Source: Tuctoria greenei (Eukaryota; Streptophyta; Magnoliopsida; Poales; Poaceae). From it: a DNA stretch of 64,000 bases. Below the pieces are notes generated by a model. That model made no database searches. It was not told the DNA's origin and saw only the letters and a program-made list of their open reading frames with translations. The position numbers and the translations under genes are program-made. This document shows, piece after piece, positions 1 to 12,000 of this stretch. Location of the stretch: the NCBI GenBank assembly GCA_036927565.1, contig JAYESD010000003.1:81885311-81949310 (forward strand), given 5' to 3'. Numbering within the stretch: position 1 is the stretch's first letter; the number at the start of each line of letters is the position of its first letter.

Positions 1-471
1 AATGCAGCAACTAGTGTCATGATTTCAGGTTTTGAAATAGTTAAGTTTGTGAGATCATGACTTACTTAAATTGAAGATTACATTTTATCTCTAGCATGGC
101 TTACACTACTTTATGTATTTCATTGATGTGATAATGTAAGGTACTTGATAGTATGACTTGGATGAGCTTTGTTTATATGTATATGTTATAATATGCTCAT
201 AACAACTAAAGTTGGAGAGATAATTTGTTTATATGCTCATGACTTGTTGAATACATTGTCAAAGGGGGAGAGATAAACATGAAGAGAAAGAGAATATGTG
301 CATAAGGAGAGAAAATAAAGGAGTAGAGATAATATGGGATAATTTTTGGATTTTCTTATCTTTTTACTTTTGATTTACAAAGGGGGAGAAATTGCCTTCA
401 AAACTTTTATGTGAAAGAGCCAATGTTCGGATTTTAAATGGCGTTTCCAATGCATTCATCAAGGGGGAGAT
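1..471 (+). mobile_element. 3' internal end of a Ty1/copia (Sirevirus-type) element, with polypurine tract
   Basis: This AT-rich non-coding stretch is the plus-strand counterpart of the 3' spacer seen, reverse-complemented, at 11014-12000 and 32086-33400. It contains several runs of the form AAAGGGGGAGA and ends in a purine tract (about 460-471, AAGGGGGAGA) directly before an LTR starting TGTAAGACC. That purine run next to a long LTR is typical of Sirevirus/Maximus-type copia elements. The element's gag and pol lie to the left of the window. No coding frame in this stretch is credible. Confidence 0.8.
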
Positions 472-2185
472 TGTAAGACCTATGTGTGCTGAATACATTG
501 GCTCGTAGTGAATACACTTGCTTTGACGATAAAAGTTTTGATTATCACAAAACACCTTTTTATTAAGATCCGACTAGTTTTGGTTAGCTCCGGTGAGTTT
601 TGTCTTTAGCTCCGACATGTCTTTGATAGCTCCAACGTGTTTTTGCTAAGCTCCGAGTTGATTTTTCTAGCTCCGGCTTTTGGGTTTACTTGGTTATACT
701 AGTTTTGGTAAGTTCTGGCGCTAGGTTCTACTAGCTTTTGTTAGCTCCGACTCAAGGTCTGGGTTGCTCTGGCAAGATCCAGAACTTGACCACAATACTT
801 CTGTTTTTCATTTGCAATGTTTCGTACTTGCTTTACATCTCTGGAAAGATTGCTTAGTATTCATTTGCTAAGTCTTTGATGCATTTTTGGTTGACATGGA
901 TGATATCGTGTTACTGTGGTTTTGCAACATGCTTGTGTGAGGTTCTCACGTAAGGTGTTGTGTTCGGAACTAACTTGAGTCAAGTCGAGGACTTGGGCTC
1001 GTATGGATTGGTTGTTTATTCATGTGCAGGTGTTGCTTGAGTTCAAGACATGGCTGGTGACGGGATCCATTGGACTAGTCTCAGGGAGGAGATGAGGTTC
1101 CAACAACCAAATTCAGGAGGAATTGTGGTTGAATTGATCAGGAGGTTGCACAGCATGATTGAATCAAGAACAATGCATGTGATGGTATCGTGGACGTCAC
1201 TGGAAGATGTTTACACGTGAGCAAGGAGTGCATGGACGTGGCTACATGGTTCCGAGACGTGATGAAGAGATGTGGATGTAAAGAGTTGGTCGGAAAGGTC
1301 CGACCGACTAGGTTATGGACTTAGGCTACGGCTGAGTCGGGTTTGACTCAAATATGGAAAGATTTGAGTTGGTTATAATAGGATTTCGTGCGGTTCACGA
1401 ATTTGAGTTGTTTAGGAATGTGGGATACGTTCCTAAGGTGTTTCGAAGTCTCAAGATTGCTTCTATCTGCGTATAGAAGAATCCTAAGCAGATATGGAAA
1501 GTTACGATTTGTGAACAGAGTAGGAATAGGTTCCTGATCTGAGTTGAGTTGGCTTTCGAGCTGGTTATATAAGCAAGGGAACCCAGAGCTCGTGGTGCAC
1601 GACTTTGGGGCTGTTCCTCTTGTGTTCTATTGAATAAAATTCGTAGTTTGAAAGAACTTTTTGTGCCTTGTTTGTCCGACTTGTTCCAGACAAGTTTTAC
1701 TCGTCGAGTTTCTGGATAGCACTACCTTTCATCGGTGGTTTTATTATAACTCGAGTTTTACAGATCCAATTGGCGTGATCCTTTTCGGGTTGTCTTCACA
1801 ACTTGATTATCTACCATCTATCAAAATTTCACGGTCATTGGATTTGTGGTCTCTGATCTACACGAGTTTCATTGCAGCATTCCAGAACTATTTTTTTTTG
1901 GGTAGGACAGATTGACCTTTGTTCGATCTTTTGATCATAACTTGAGTTTTTTCTCGACGGATTTGAGTGATTCTTGTTGTTTTGTCTTCGTGACTTGATT
2001 CTCTCTGATATCTATCACTTTTGTCATAGTGAAACACATTTATATTAGTCTCACACACGATTTCTTTAACAGATCATTTTTCTGCCGAAGGGGTTGGGGT
2101 TTAATTGTTTCCGCTGCGTAAGATTTTTAATTCTACCATTCACCCCCCCCCTCTGGTAGCTTTTCACGTGCTCTTCGATCCTACA
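472..2185 (+). mobile_element. Copia 3' LTR (1714 bp), plus orientation
   Basis: The LTR begins TGTAAGACC after the purine tract and ends CTTCGATCCTACA at 2185. The same ends, reverse-complemented, bound the three copia LTRs at 8448, 30504 and 38914. A TATA-like TATATAA lies at 1566-1572, shortly before a stretch (from about 1660) that is conserved among all copies. The open frame at 1661-1915 recurs in the other LTRs but has no recognisable domain, so I treat it as LTR sequence. The 5' partner LTR is outside the window, so the target duplication (right flank GACTT) cannot be checked. Confidence 0.85.
1566..1572 (+). promoter_or_regulatory. TATA box of copia LTR
   Basis: TATATAA is followed by AGCAAGGGA. 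The homologous site in the minus-strand LTRs reads TTATAAAAGCAAGG (reverse complement near 31090 and 39510), so the position is conserved across LTR copies. This is the expected U3 core promoter of the element. Confidence 0.55.
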
Positions 2186-2608
2186 GACTTGGACACATCT
2201 GGACCTCCCCTAGCAGAGCCCGAGGCCCCCAGCAGCTGGGGAACGGCCGGAGCAAGGCCACCATCATCTAGATCCCCGACCGTTGCAGCACGTAGGCCCC
2301 CCACCTGCGAGATCCGTACTTGCACCTCAACCAAGGCCCAGGGCATCTCCGGATCCGCGGTGGGATCCGCAGCCCGAACCTCGGCGCCGACACCTTTGCA
2401 TCCTACGTTGACACCGACGTATCTAAGGCCACAATGGACGGCGCACGAGACGTCACACTAACTGCCACCTCTTCATGTGACGACACCAGGAAATCAAATA
2501 TTCCAACCGTACCAGAGGGGACCGACGAATCGTCCAGCACCTCGACCCTCGCTTCCCCATAAACCTCCATCGGAGCTGTCAGGGGAACAATCGACCGCAG
2601 CTAACCTG

Positions 2609-2746
2609 CAGTCGCCTCCACCAACGTCGTCACCTGGTCCACCATGGGTATAGCGGATAGCGTTTCGACAACCACATCAGTCGCCTCCACCAACGTCGTC
2701 ACATGGTCCACCATGGGTATTGGTGATAGCGTTTCGACAACCACCT
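2609..2746 (-). repeat. 69-bp tandem duplication (two units)
   Basis: Units 2609-2677 and 2678-2746 differ at only a few bases. The length is 23 codons, and the minus-strand frame reads through both as VVVETLS-PIPMVD-HVTTLVEAT and VVVETLS-AIPMVD-QVTTLVEAT, so it is an in-frame protein repeat in the tail of the antisense gene. Confidence 0.85.
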
Positions 2747-3609
2747 CCATCATCACCCCCTCCACTCTGGTCATCAGCGGTGTCGCCTTTGGGGCCGACA
2801 GGATGGCCACGCCCAGCTCTGCGCTCGCCAGCAACACCGTTGAGCCCGTTGGAACAACTTCGAGCAGCGGAGAGGCCAATCTCGTTGGAATGCAACCCGT
2901 AGGAATCTGCAGCGGCAGGTGCAGCTCCTCTACTCTCGTACACTTAGAAGTGGCCATCTAGCACAAGGAACCGTCCCCACCAATTTTAAGGCGAGCAAAA
3001 CTATGGATGACTTCTGTGGCGGGACAGCCCTGCCAGTGTGATACTGCCTGCATTGAGGAAAAAACATGAGAATCCCACTGGAGCTAGAGAATCAAGGACC
3101 AAAGAACGAAACTAACCTCAATGAAATACGTTTTGTGTGTGGTGCCTGACTCGACGACGACTCGATGCCCTATGCCCCGAGTGTAGGATGCATCACCCCT
3201 CACCCGGGCATTCAGACTCGAAGGATCAGGGCTCGGCGCCAAGGGGAATGACAGGCCCCGATTGGTGACTGCCCTCACCCTTTTGGCCAGACGGCCAAAA
3301 CCTAATGCTGCCTCCCTCTTCCAGTCATCAAGAACCACGAACAACAAACCAGAGTCGACCTCAACCCTCTTCCCCTCATCCTCCAACAAGTTGGGGAAGC
3401 GGATGATCCTGGCGAAGCCCCACTTGGGGGACGGTACCGGCTCGCCGGGAGAGGACCACCCGCGACATTACTCGAAGCTTGTCCCATGAGGTTTGATAGC
3501 CTTTGCGAGATTTCTAATGGCGATAATTCCTGTTGCGACTCCTTTGTTGGCTCGCCAACAGAGGCATAAACCCACATGGTGTGGGCCCTGTCTTGAAGCG
3601 GTAGCACCC

Positions 3610-5120
3610 TGTTGACGGTTGTTATATACCAATTCACCCGTCAATATAACTCAATTATGTGAAGAAAATATCATTTCTTGCACATATCACATTTCTATTT
3701 AACCTATTTCCACTTGTACTTGGAGAAATTGATGCATGCAGACATTTTATACAAAATTGAAGTGAAACAAGGGGATGGATCCTATAAAATATCATCCTAG
3801 CCAATCAAATGTCAACACGTGGAACCACATGGATCAAATGGCTCACAAACAAAAGTATCCGAGGCCATCCAACTGTGTAGCACCCATATCAAAGGATGGG
3901 ACCCACCTGGAAGTCACCCCAAGAAAGCACGGACCGTTTGGAGCACTTACCAGGTCGGCAGACCCCCCTAGTCGGTCGACCTGGTCTTTCCTCCAAACTC
4001 GGTCAGCTTCCACGTGTTGGCTTCTCCCGGCTTGAAGAAGTCAGTGGTGATTGATTCGCGCGCTTTTGGTGGCGGAAACCGATCCTTCTCCAATCTATAA
4101 ATAGGACCCTTCACCCCTCGCCACTTAAGCATCACTATATTGTATACACTAGTTCTCCTAGTTCCTTATTGGAGGTTAGGCTGTAGAGAGGAGCCTCTAG
4201 TCCGAAGTCCAAATTGGGAAAGATATGGCTCATGTATCTTCTCTTGTATTTGTGACTTTGTGCTTTATAATAATATCATTATTAGTCTTTATTTACTTAT
4301 ATACTTGGGCAAATTGTTCCTTGTTTGGTTGTGGAGTCCATGTATGTGCTAGGTGTAGATGTTGTTATGACCTATACATAATTCCAGTATCATGTTATCA
4401 TAAACATCATACACCACCACTATAGTCTAATTAGGTAATAATATGATAATGTTAATATGAATATGTTAGTGCTTGGTCCCAACATTGGTTCAATGATGTT
4501 TAGGTTAGTCATTGCCTTAGGGTGGCTTGTGCCGTGGCCCCTTAGGTATTTAATTAATATGCTAGCATGGTGCTACGATAGTTAAGTAGCGTTGGATGTC
4601 TCGTAGACCCACGGGTTGAAGAGGTAGGTTGTAGGTGGTGACAGTCCTATCTATCCTTTGTAATCATCCACGTTCGGCTATGCCACAGGCTCATGGTGGG
4701 AGTCGTCTAGTATTGTTAGGGATAAATCCGTGACCGATATTGTTGAGCACTAAGCCTTAGTATTCACCATTAGCATATTCATGTGTACTTTATTAGGCTA
4801 TGTATATTAGTAATTAGAGCATAGTAGCAGTATCTCCATCTCGTAGTCTAACCCTTGCGAGGACAACCTTACCCTTAGAGTAGATTGCTTAGGTGTGTGT
4901 CACACTACCCATATAATCAACTCACCCCTGTCTAGATAATTGATTAGTATCCCATAGCTTGATCATAAGAGTAGTGTTTACTTTACTCCATTGCCTTCCT
5001 TTGGGATAAATACGATACCCTTGGGAATACTCTTGGGTGAAATGCTACACGACAGTTTCCGCGCGCTTGCGGACCTCATCTCTCACTGGAGATCATATGT
5101 GACGTTAGTAGCCGTCAACA
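3610..5120 (+). mobile_element. Solo LTR (1511 bp) with target duplication CACCC
   Basis: The segment starts TGTTGACGG and ends CCGTCAACA, a perfect short inverted repeat, and is flanked by CACCC at 3605-3609 and 5121-5125. No internal region is present, so it is a solo LTR left by recombination. It has a TATAAATA at 4096-4103. A second copy of the same LTR, truncated, lies at 60095-60931. The element family is probably Ty3/gypsy, but there is no coding sequence to prove it. Confidence 0.92.
4096..4103 (+). promoter_or_regulatory. TATA box of solo LTR
   Basis: TATAAATA is followed by GGACCCTTCACC. The second LTR copy has CTATAAATTGGATCCC at the same place (about 60571), so the element is positionally conserved. 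Confidence 0.6.
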
Positions 5121-5860
5121 CACCCTTTGCTCGATGAGGGTTCATAGGATGGCCTGGCCGATGAGACCGTCCATCTTTAGCCTCTCCATCATCGCTAAGA
5201 TCAGCGCCAGGTGCGGCACCTCCATAGTCACACATCCCTGGCCCCAGGCGGATGAGGACTTAGGCACCCTCTAGGTAAATGCCGGCAGCTGAGTTCCGCG
5301 TTACCGATATGGAACCACCCCTAGTGGGTTCCCTTAAGGGACTTTGACATCGGAATCGCGAAGTGATGCAGCGACCGCGGTCGGGTTTGAGCACAGATAG
5401 AGCCGACAGAAGGAATTCGGGTCTTGGAAGAGGGGATGAAGAAAAGGAATCTCCAAAAGATGTAGTTGGGAGTCATCCCGAGGTACGCCTCGCACCAGGT
5501 GATGAACATGAAAACGTGGAGAACTGTGGTTGGTGTTAGGTGGTGGAGCTCCAGCTGGCATTCATTGAGGAGCCCTGGAGGAACGGAGTCTCCGGGCCTC
5601 GATGGTGGAAGGATAGGAATGACACAACTTCATCACCCATCGGTTCTGAAATGCGATCTCCACCAGGGCAACAGGCGTCCTCACGATCGGCGGGCGACAT
5701 CAGGCCCAGAGAGACCAGAGCGTCAGGTTTCTTCAAGCGAACAGAGGACGGACTCCACTCTGCCATCAAGCAGCGAGAACCACGGACGAGAGCGGTGAGG
5801 AGGGAAGTTTTTCTTTTTGCCTCTCACCAGCGCAGATTTAATCTCCCAATTTTGTAGGAA

Positions 5861-6884
5861 GAACTATGGTGCACCTGGATGGGGAGACAGAATGGAAAAA
5901 TAGAGAAGGTAAGGGATATTAATGCCAGGACCTTTTGTAGAGCCCAGCAGGGAGGTTATGAGTGAGAGTTTTTTGGAACACGTACGATCGTTTTGAATCA
6001 ACTATATCTTCAAAATTGGCGACAACTAGAATTGGCATCGCATTCCGCCTTTCTTCTAAGCCGTACCAGCACCGACTCCAATTCGCGTGACGCCTCCTCG
6101 TCTCCCACAAGTGCTCCACCCACGGACCTGCGAGAATAGGTAAGATAGATAAGTTTTCTAGCTCACTTTTGGGACCCGTATAGTTCTGGGCACCTACCTG
6201 CTTGACAGCTTGTAGTTTTGCTATGTCCAATGAACAAGAATGAGGGATGAATGACCTGAGGTGGCCAACGCCTAGGCGTACTCGGGATGCTGATCCCCCC
6301 CCCCGCCCCTTTTGACTATTTAGGTCCATGACTTAGCTTCGCGGTTCCTTAGTATCCCAGTAATGGGTTGGTTCCTAAGCAACTCGGGTCCCTCAGTGGA
6401 CCCGGGAATTATGTAGATGTCCCCGAGAAGATTTATGAAAAGCGAGCATTCGTGTCTCGACGTACTGCCATCACTAATGAACATCGATGGATGCATTCTG
6501 GTCGCTCCAAATGAACTGGCTCGACCAAGTTTTACCTGGCTACCCGTTAGGTAACTCACCGAGCACGGGATTTAGACCTACCCTAGGAGCTTCTTGGTTT
6601 GTTCACACCTCTAAGCAAACTAACGGCTTGTCAGCGGGGCGCAAAAGAATTTGCGGCTAACAACCTGAATTCATAAGTGGTTTAGGATCCGCCACACGAC
6701 CTCAACTAACAAGGACAGGGCGCCAGCACCCCACCTGAAGTAGTTCGGGCCGCTAGCAATCAGGCGTGTAATTGAATTGATACTAAAACATTTATTGAAC
6801 TTTTGTTTTTCAGGGTCCCCAACACGAGTGCAAGTTCAACCTACGACCCACTCCACAAAGACTTGTCCAAAGGCTCGGGGCTAA
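5861..6884. other. Non-coding interior of Tat element between antisense gene start and 3' LTR
   Basis: This corresponds by position to 14863-15399 in the intact Tat element, the leader upstream of the antisense gene, but is about twice as long. I see no coding frame with a recognisable domain. A run of C and G at 6294-6308 is the only simple-sequence feature. Confidence 0.45.
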
Positions 6885-7700
6885 TGACGGAGTTCTATAC
6901 CCGGGGTACCAAAAATACGGGACCCGATGGTACGCAACCACTATGCGGTTATGGACCAAAGCTGCCCTCTGTTAGAGGAGGGGCCCACCACCAACGCCCC
7001 GTCCGGTCGAGGTTTGGGTATCTAGCCTACCCAATTACAACCTGAGAGGTCGGGCAAACAATTTCTCTCAGGCTCAGGCTCGGGAGAGGTGGGTAGTTGG
7101 GGGGCATTTATCATTGATGGTGGGGGTGGTAACTTTGGTAGGGGGGTGAACCAAAGATGTGACCTGTTGTAGGATAAGTCTGCCATCCGTCCATCTGTCG
7201 TAAGAAAGACGGTTACGTCACACATAAGACGATGCCTTGGAGGCCAAGAAGAAGCCAAAACTGAAGCTTTCGCACCCCAGACAGACTGGATGCATGGAAA
7301 AAACACTGTAAATTCGGCCCCACTATGAAGAATGTCAGTTAGATAGGACCCCCTTGCCCCCTATAAAGGACCCCAAGGCCTCCCGCGAGGGGGGCAAATT
7401 CACTCTGTATTCGCATTACCTTACGCATTTTCTTTAAGCACTATTCCTTTGATGCACTTATGTTTGTGCCTTACTTTTCATACGCCCGTGTGTGTTTTCG
7501 CTTACGCTTTACATTCATAGAAGTTCTTACTTTCTTAGGGCTTATATACTTGAGCAAGGCTCGCTTGTAATATGTTCTCTCGCCATTTGAGCTAACAAAG
7601 ATCATAGATAGACTCCCTCCAGACATGGGGCCTTTTTTGCCCGAACAAGGATAAATCTCGTCTTTGTAGCTAGCCATACAAAGACAAACATGATTCAATA
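6885..7700 (+). mobile_element. Probable 3' LTR of the Tat element (right end approximate)
   Basis: It begins TGACGGAGTTCTATACCC after GGCTCGGGGCTAA, the arrangement seen at Tat-type 3' LTR starts. A core promoter CCTATAAAGGACCCC lies near 7360-7375. The end is not clear. Sequence from about 7700 belongs to a different, oppositely oriented LTR, and no 5-bp target duplication could be assigned. Confidence 0.5.
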
Positions 7701-8436
7701 CAATTACTAGTCGAGATCAGTAAGAACTAAAGATCAAAACATGAATTGGTATTCATGAAAGCTTACTCATCCAAGAGGACTTTCATCGAGGTACAAGTGT
7801 TAGGATGTTCATGAACAAGGTTCAAACTTCATCCTTTCCTTCCCCTCACTCTCCTACCATCTTGGCCAGCTCGTAGAGCAGCACTAAGCCTATGGAGTGG
7901 TATACAAATCTCAAACTTGTGGTGTGTGGAGAACAGTGAGTGAGGGGTCCTATTTATACTAGTTTCTTAGTGGGTATCTACCATAATTTGAGCATGAAGC
8001 AGTCGTCATCACCTTCAGGGCACCACAAAATGTTGACACATGGAAGAAGACCGAGTAAGGGGTGGACTGGTTTGGCAAAACCAGTGGTTCGGTCGCACCT
8101 CCATGTGCCCCATTTTCTGTGTGCTTCCTCTAGGTGCTTGTTACGAGGGTCCTCAGACTATTTCCACATGATTTTCGTTGGATTCCCTCAAATACTCCTA
8201 TAAATGGATTCATGTATCCATGTGCTACCACATGTTAGTTCCTAATTGACTAGAAACATTTTTTTAAGATTGGTCCCTGCAATTTTATTATTTTGGGGTA
8301 TAAATAACCTGCATACAAATAGACATTATTATGAAAATGGTTAGTGAATAACCCCTACCACTAAGTCGTGTTCTCATTTTCATACATTTTATGATGTGAA
8401 TTGATGGTCAAATGTGGTGATTAAGTACCTTCAACA
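7700..8436 (-). mobile_element. LTR fragment of another retrotransposon, minus orientation
   Basis: On the minus strand the sequence starts TGTTGAAGGTAC at 8436 and has CTAGTATAAATAGGACCCC (plus 7944-7962), a core promoter resembling that of the 3610-5120 LTR. The downstream end runs into the Tat LTR without a clear terminus. No internal region or target duplication is visible, so it is a solo or truncated LTR of a related family. Confidence 0.5.
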
Positions 8437-8442
8437 GTCATC

Positions 8443-8447
8443 TACTC
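8443..8447. repeat. Target-site duplication TACTC (left copy)
   Basis: It immediately precedes the copia LTR start at 8448. The identical TACTC occurs at 45030-45034 directly after the third copia LTR. It is the only duplication flanking the whole three-LTR structure. Confidence 0.8.
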
Positions 8448-8886
8448 TATACGATCAAAGAGCACATGACAAGCTACCAGAGGTGGGTGAATGGTAGATT
8501 AAAACTTTTTCAGCGGAAGCAACAAAAACTCCTCGACAAAAAAATAATCTGATCAAGAAACAATGTGTGTGACTAATCCAAATGTGTTCAACTGTGATAA
8601 AAGCGATATATATTGTGAAGAATAAAGTCACGAAGATGTAAAGACAAGGATCACAAAAAATCTTCAAGAAAAAATCAAGTAACGGTCGAAAGATCGAACA
8701 AGGGTCAATCTGTTCTACCCGAGTAAAAACCAGATCTGCAACACTACAAAGAAACTCGTGTAGATCAGAAACCACAAATCCAATGATTGTGAAATTTTCA
8801 CAGATGAAATATAATCAAGTTGTAAAGACAACCCAAAAAGAATCACGTCAATTGGATCTGTAAAACTCGAGTTATGAGAAAAACAC

Positions 8887-9704
8887 TGTCGAAGTGTGCG
8901 ATCGACACTTCCCCCAGTACTACTAGATCGCAGTCTGCGGAGGTTCGTAATTGTTTGGGGCATGCATGAGATTATGAATGAGATAGTGACATGAGGAATT
9001 TTCTGTGGTTCGGGCCGCCTGAGCATAATACCCTACTCTATGGGTGGTTGTTGTATGTATGTGTATGTGAGTGTGAGCGCTTGATTGGACTTGTCCTTTG
9101 TATCGTGCGGCACAACCCTTTTATAGTCCAAGGACTGGCCGTTACATTGTTAGCCTAGCCTAACATGTGGCCCCCGCGGTGTTTTATTACCTAATACACG
9201 ATCTGTATGTATTAAGCATGATTAATGGCGGCGTTACCGGTAATAAAGGTCATCTGATCGCGTGTCATTAACATGACATTAATGACATGTAATCAGGTCT
9301 TGTAACGGTAGCTTTAATTGTCCCTTAAATGTCCGCACCGTTGGAGATCTGGCAGTCTTTCCATTGCAGGCTTAGGTCCGGAGGCTCGACACGTGGCAGT
9401 TCTGGAGCTACCTTCTATGTGGAGGCAGGACCGGAGCTGTTGTACATGTGGTAGCATCGGAGCTTCCCTCTACTGGGGGTTAGGTCCGGGGCTACTAAAC
9501 ACATGACTCGACCGGAGCTTTCCTATAAAAGGAGTTAGGTCCGGCCTTGCTTTACACATGGCAGTGTTGGAGCTACCCTAATGAGGGAGGCAGGTCCAGT
9601 GTTGCAGGACATGTGGAGCCTCAGGAGGTCCTCAACTCGCACAGATGGAACTCTATGGCTTTTCTTGCAGTATCGTTGGGTACCTGGTATGCAGGGTACC
9701 GACA
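8887..9704 (-). mobile_element. Solo Ty3/gypsy LTR (818 bp), target duplication AACAC
   Basis: It is flanked by AACAC at 8882-8886 and 9705-9709, and the uninterrupted site is present in LTR 2 and LTR 3. Ends are TGTCGAAG and ACCGACA. In the minus orientation it starts TGTCGGTACCC like the LTR at 60932, and shares the GTGGTTCGGGCCG and ATAATACCCTACTC blocks with the Tat LTRs at 13980 and 26266. A minus-strand core promoter GGACTATAAAAGG lies near 9129-9141. No internal region is present. Confidence 0.92.
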
Positions 9705-10305
9705 AACACCAATGCAATGTAGTGCTAGAACTCGACGTGAAAAACTTGTCTGAAACAAGTCGGACGAACAAGGTACAAAAGTTCCTTTAAACTACGAATT
9801 TTATTGATCCAGACACAAGAGGAACATCCCAAAGTCGTCTCACCACGAGCTATGGCCTCCCTTGCTTTTATAACCAACCCTAAGGCCAACCCAATCCAAA
9901 CAAGGACTCTAATCCTACTCAGTTTCAACCGAAACTTTTTATAACTACTCAAGACACTTTCATACGCAGATAGAAGAAATCTTAATACTTCCAAACACCA
10001 TAGGAACGTCCTAAACATTCCTAAAACAACTCAACTTTGTGACCCACACGAAATCTAACTAAAACAAACTCGAAAATTTCCATTAACGAACCATAACCAC
10101 CTCAGCCGCAGCCTAGGGCATAATCCAGCCGGTTTGACCTTTCCGACCAATTCTTTATGCCCACTTCTCTTCATCACGCCTTGGAAACATGTTTCCACGT
10201 TCATGAACTCTTTGCACACGTGCAAACACCTTCCAACAACGTCCATGATACCTTCATAAGCATTATTCTTCACTCAAACATGATGTGTGACCTCCCGATC
10301 AACTC

Positions 10306-10607
10306 AACCACAATTCCTCCCGAACTTGATTGTTGAACCTCATCTTCTTCCTAAGACGAGTTCAATTGATCCCGTAACCAGCCATGTCTTGACCTCAAGC
10401 AACACCCGCACATGAACAAACAACCAATTCTTCAGAGCACAAGTCCTCGACTTGACAACCATAATTCCTCTTGAACTTGTTTGTTGAACCTCATCTTCTT
10501 CCTAAGACTAGTTCAATTGATCCCGTCACCAGCCATTTCTTGACCTCAAGCAACACTAGCACATGAACAAACAACCAATTCTTCCGAGCACAAGTCCTCG
10601 ACTTGAC
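10306..10607. repeat. 151-bp tandem duplication specific to copia LTR 1
   Basis: Unit 1 (10306-10456) and unit 2 (10457-10607) are near-identical, each running from AACCA(C/T)AATTCCTC to CCTCGACTTGAC. LTR 2 (about 31540-31680) and LTR 3 (about 39950-40100) have a single unit, so the duplication arose in LTR 1 only. Confidence 0.85.
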
Positions 10608-11013
10608 TCACATTAGTCTGATAACCACAACACCTTATGTGAGCACCTTACATAAGCATATTGCACACATAGAAAGATAATGTTCACCATGATCAGCAAA
10701 AACACATAAAAAACATAGTAAAAGAATTCTAAGAAAATCTTTCCATAAGTGTAAAGCAAGTTTGAAACATTGCAAATGAAAAACATAGTAGCCACACGAT
10801 TATTTCAGCACATAGAAATTCCAGACAATCCAAAACAGCTGCTATGCATTATACAAGAAAAGTTCAGACATTCTGGATTGCAAAACACGTGCAGCTCATG
10901 TGCATCAAAAGTTGGGACAGTGCAAAGCGTGTTTCTCAAGAATATTCAAAACTTTGCATGTAAACCTACACGTTTGACATAATTGCCAATGTATTCAGCA
11001 CATAGGTCTCACA

Positions 11014-12000
11014 ATCTCCCCTTTGATGAATGCATTGGCAACACCACTTAAAATTTGAACATTGGCTTATTCACATAATAAGTTTTGAAACAATTTTCTC
11101 CCCCTTTTGAAAATCAAATGAGAAAGAAATCTCACAGACAAATATTTCTCCCCTATACATATTTCTCCCCCTTTGACAATGTATTCAACAAGGTTCAAAA
11201 GAGAAATTTCAATAGTTATGAGCATATTATAACATAAACATATAAAACAAAGCTCATCCAAGTCATACTATCAAGTAACTTACACTATCACATCAATGAG
11301 ATACATGAAGAAGTGTAAGCTATGCTAGAGATCAAGTGAATTTTCATTTTAAGCAAGTCATGATCTCACAAACTTAACTATTTAAAGACCTGAAAGCATG
11401 ACATTTGTTGCTGCATTTTTACTTTCTTTCAAAGAACAAAATTCATCTTATGACATTTGCAAGAGATTATATGCCGCATCAACCTTATTCTAACCAACCA
11501 AACCAAGCCTATGTCCTTTGACAATCAGAATCTTAAGGACATGATTTTAGTCATACACAGCTTCTTCCAAGTTCATATCTAACTGCAATGATAAGCCATC
11601 TCAAAATAAGAAGTGTGATGCATGCATATTCTCTTGATCCTTTCTCATTTTTTTATTTGATCATCAAAGCTCAACATGTGGATAGCTGATTGAATAATTT
11701 TTCATTATAAAAAGCACTTGTGAGCATGCAACAAGTTCAAAATAGCAAGTAAGTTCGATCATGACCAGATTTAGTGTAATTAATTATTCAAATTACTAGT
11801 CATGGCAAAACAACAAAATGTATAACACGAGTAATGTAGTAAGAACTTTCAGCAAGTAAAAGGAATCACAAAGTCATATATGTACGAAATACTCATGCTC
11901 ACATTATTTTAAATCAGATTCACACATAGACTTGTTGAGTTTCAAAATACTTCCCCTAAATTTAAGCCATGAGGATTCATACCCCCATTTCACTACGAAT
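11014..12000 (-). mobile_element. Copia interior 1: polypurine tract and 3' spacer
   Basis: On the minus strand CAAAGGGGAGAT precedes the LTR start, the expected polypurine tract. Further G-rich AGGGGGAGAAA blocks recur at 11094-11106 and 11162-11174. The remaining sequence is AT-rich and non-coding. It contains the uninterrupted counterpart (about 11680, CAACATGTGGATAGC) of the hAT insertion site in interior 2. Confidence 0.8.

Larger units (their letters stand above)
2186..5860 (-). pseudogene. Antisense gene of Tat element (PF04195-like), interrupted by a solo LTR
   Basis: Read on the minus strand, the N-terminal part is near 5800-5320. Recognisable stretches are EVVSFLSFHHRG, then in another frame GLLNECQLELHHLTP, and FMFITWCEAYLGMTPNYIFW. 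These fit the family signature of a hydrophobic segment followed by CEAYLG. The frame is then split by the solo LTR at 3610-5120. Beyond it, 3302-3600 gives VLPLQDRAHTMWVY and ELSPLEISQRLSNLMG, the usual middle of these proteins. Exon 1 probably ends at a GT donor at 3116 and resumes after an AG at 3048, a 69-bp intron like that of the related gene at 15400-18957. The last part has a 23-residue tandem repeat (2609-2746). A frameshift near 5580, the LTR insertion and truncation at 2186 make it non-functional. The family's function is unknown. The match is from memory of the family, not a search. Confidence 0.6.
2186..7700 (+). mobile_element. 3' part of a Tat-type Ty3/gypsy element (antisense gene plus 3' LTR)
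   Basis: A minus-strand gene of the Tat/Grande antisense type (2186-5860) is followed by a plus-orientation LTR at about 6885. The purine-rich GGCTCGGGGCTAA directly before the LTR acts as the 3' tract. Tat-lineage elements commonly carry an antisense gene between pol and the 3' LTR, and the same order is visible, inverted, in the element at 13980-27148. gag and pol are missing: the copia LTR ending at 2185 abuts the antisense gene on its downstream side. The right end is approximate. Confidence 0.6.
8448..11013 (-). mobile_element. Copia LTR 1 (with nested solo LTR and internal duplication)
   Basis: The left end reads TATACGATCAAAGAGC, a mutated version of TGTAGGATCGAAGAGC seen at 30504 and 38914. 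The right end is GGTCTCACA at 11013, followed by the purine tract in reverse. Without the 818-bp solo LTR and its duplicated 5 bp, the LTR is about 1743 bp. That is longer than LTR 2 (1582) and LTR 3 (about 1596) because of a 151-bp tandem duplication at 10306-10607. Confidence 0.88.

Noticed and set aside
1661..1915. Open frame conserved in all copia LTRs (also near 8715-9026, 30760-31050 and 39182-39601 on the minus strand)
   Set aside because: The similarity follows from LTR homology. There is no known domain and no independent codon-level evidence, so I do not call it a gene.
9520..9540. Plus-strand CCTATAAAAGGAG as a promoter
   Set aside because: It lies within a minus-oriented solo LTR whose conserved core promoter is on the other strand near 9130. 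The plus-strand match is probably chance.
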